Source: JBFWQM01 sp050249455
Lineage (GTDB): Bacteria > Pseudomonadota > Alphaproteobacteria > MPNO01 > VGEU01
Length of the DNA: 13,172 bases
Reading direction: 5' to 3'
Assembly (NCBI GenBank): GCA_050249455.1
Contig: JBFWQM010000157.1
Location: 1 to 13,172, forward strand
Part shown: positions 12,502 to 13,172 of the stretch, one piece after another
Layout of the letters: each line of letters starts with the position of its first letter
How positions within the stretch are numbered: position 1 is the first letter of the stretch
Program-made: the position numbers and the translations under genes
Notes under the pieces: model-generated
Database searches by the model: none
What the model saw: only the letters and a program-made list of their open reading frames with translations
Told to the model about the DNA's origin: nothing

Positions 12502-13172
12502 TTGCGATACGTGAGCACGCGCGGGACCGCCCCGGTGCTGGAGTTCGAGGACGTGCTCCTGGCCGGGCTGGCGCGCGACGGCGGCCTGTACGTGCCGGAG
12601 GCGTGGCCCCATTGGACCGCTGACGACTTCCGCGCGCTGGCGGGGCTGCCCTATCACGAGGCGGCCTACCGCGTGGTGGCGCCGTTCGTCGGCGATGCGG
12701 TCGCGCCGGCCGACCTCAAGGCGATCATGGCGGACACCTACGCCGGGTTCGGCCACCCCGCGGTGGCGCCGCTGGTCCAGCTCGCGCCGGGCGACTGGCT
12801 GCTGGAGCTCACCCACGGCCCGACGCTCGCGTTCAAGGACTATGCGCTGCAGCTCCTCGGCCGGCTGTTCGACCATGTGCTCGGCCGCCGCGGCCAGCGC
12901 ATCACCATCGTCGGCGCCACCTCGGGCGACACCGGCTCGGCGGCGATCGAGGCGTGCCGCGACCGCGAGGCGATCGATGTCTTCATCCTGTTCCCGCACG
13001 GCCGGGTGTCGGAGGTGCAGCGCCGCCAGATGACCACGGTGCCGTCGGCCAACGTCCACTGCATCGCGGTGGAGGGCACGTTCGACGACTGCCAGCGCCT
13101 GGTGAAGGCGATGTTCAACGACGCGCCGTTCCGCGACGCGCTGAACCTGTCGGCGGTCAACTCGATCAACTG
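12502..13172 (+). CDS. thrC: Threonine synthase (partial, N-terminal 223 residues)
   Basis: Pyridoxal-phosphate enzyme that converts O-phosphohomoserine to threonine, the last step of threonine synthesis. The N-terminus MRYVSTRGTAP and DGGLYVPE (26-33) are characteristic of the long bacterial/fungal thrC group. The PLP lysine is K112 in HGPTLAFKDYALQ (105-117), followed by the phosphate-binding GATSGDTGSAA (138-148). LNLSAVNSIN (214-223) is at the window edge. The start is TTG at 12502 with an excellent GAGGA six bases upstream; the next in-frame GTG (12511) would cut off the conserved MRY. The rest of the gene runs beyond 13172. The gene has its own leader and diverges from the DUF2272 gene. 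Confidence 0.96.
   Translation, partial: MRYVSTRGTAPVLEFEDVLLAGLARDGGLYVPEAWPHWTADDFRALAGLPYHEAAYRVVAPFVGDAVAPADLKAIMADTYAGFGHPAVAPLVQLAPGDWLLELTHGPTLAFKDYALQLLGRLFDHVLGRRGQRITIVGATSGDTGSAAIEACRDREAIDVFILFPHGRVSEVQRRQMTTVPSANVHCIAVEGTFDDCQRLVKAMFNDAPFRDALNLSAVNSIN

Noticed and set aside
1..13172. CRISPR arrays, tRNA or rRNA genes, insertion sequences, phage genes, toxin-antitoxin pairs
   Set aside because: No regularly spaced repeats, RNA gene signatures, transposase motifs or terminal repeats were seen on reading both strands.

Overview
The window reads as a chromosomal segment of a GC-rich alphaproteobacterium, most likely from the Rhodospirillales or a neighbouring order. The basis is the gene order coxB-coxA-ctaB-coxF-ctaG-coxC-DUF983-SURF1, with tldD divergent upstream of coxB and thrC downstream, which is a familiar alphaproteobacterial arrangement, together with strongly GC-biased third codon positions. 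The species cannot be named from the sequence alone.

Left part (1-3882, all minus strand). Reading in the direction of transcription: tldD (TldD/PmbA-type zinc metalloprotease), a small exported protein with an HGG motif, a small membrane-anchored or exported protein with a Cys/His cluster, czcC (TolC-family outer-membrane channel) and the N-terminal part of czcB (periplasmic adaptor with a His-rich stretch). The last four look like the front half of an RND heavy-metal efflux operon. The inner-membrane pump gene (czcA type) would be expected just beyond position 1, but it is not in the window.

Middle (3883-4172). A divergent intergenic region of 290 bp carries a candidate sigma70-type promoter for each direction, plus inverted and direct repeats that may be operators.

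Right-centre (4173-11755, all plus strand). This is a compact operon for an A1-type aa3 cytochrome c oxidase. coxB, coxA and coxC encode the CuA subunit, the haem-copper catalytic subunit and subunit III. ctaB makes haem O, ctaG (Cox11) delivers CuB, and SURF1 assists haem a insertion. A 41-residue CoxF-type membrane protein and a DUF983 zinc-ribbon membrane protein fill the gaps. Four junctions overlap by 3-14 bases (coxF/ctaG, coxC/DUF983, DUF983/SURF1, SURF1/peptidase), so translation is probably coupled to the end. The last gene is an M32 carboxypeptidase, not an oxidase factor.

Right end (11759-13172). A minus-strand DUF2272 gene lies tail-to-tail with the peptidase gene, only 3 bp between stop codons. 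A 173-bp spacer that is locally AT-rich separates it from the divergent thrC (threonine synthase, TTG start), which runs off the window.

I found no CRISPR array, tRNA, rRNA, insertion sequence, phage gene or convincing intrinsic terminator. Most of the content is canonical. The parts that deserve a second look are the two small unnamed proteins between tldD and czcC, the CTG-type start of the DUF983 gene, the peptidase coupled to the oxidase operon, and the DUF2272 gene with its operator-like hairpin.
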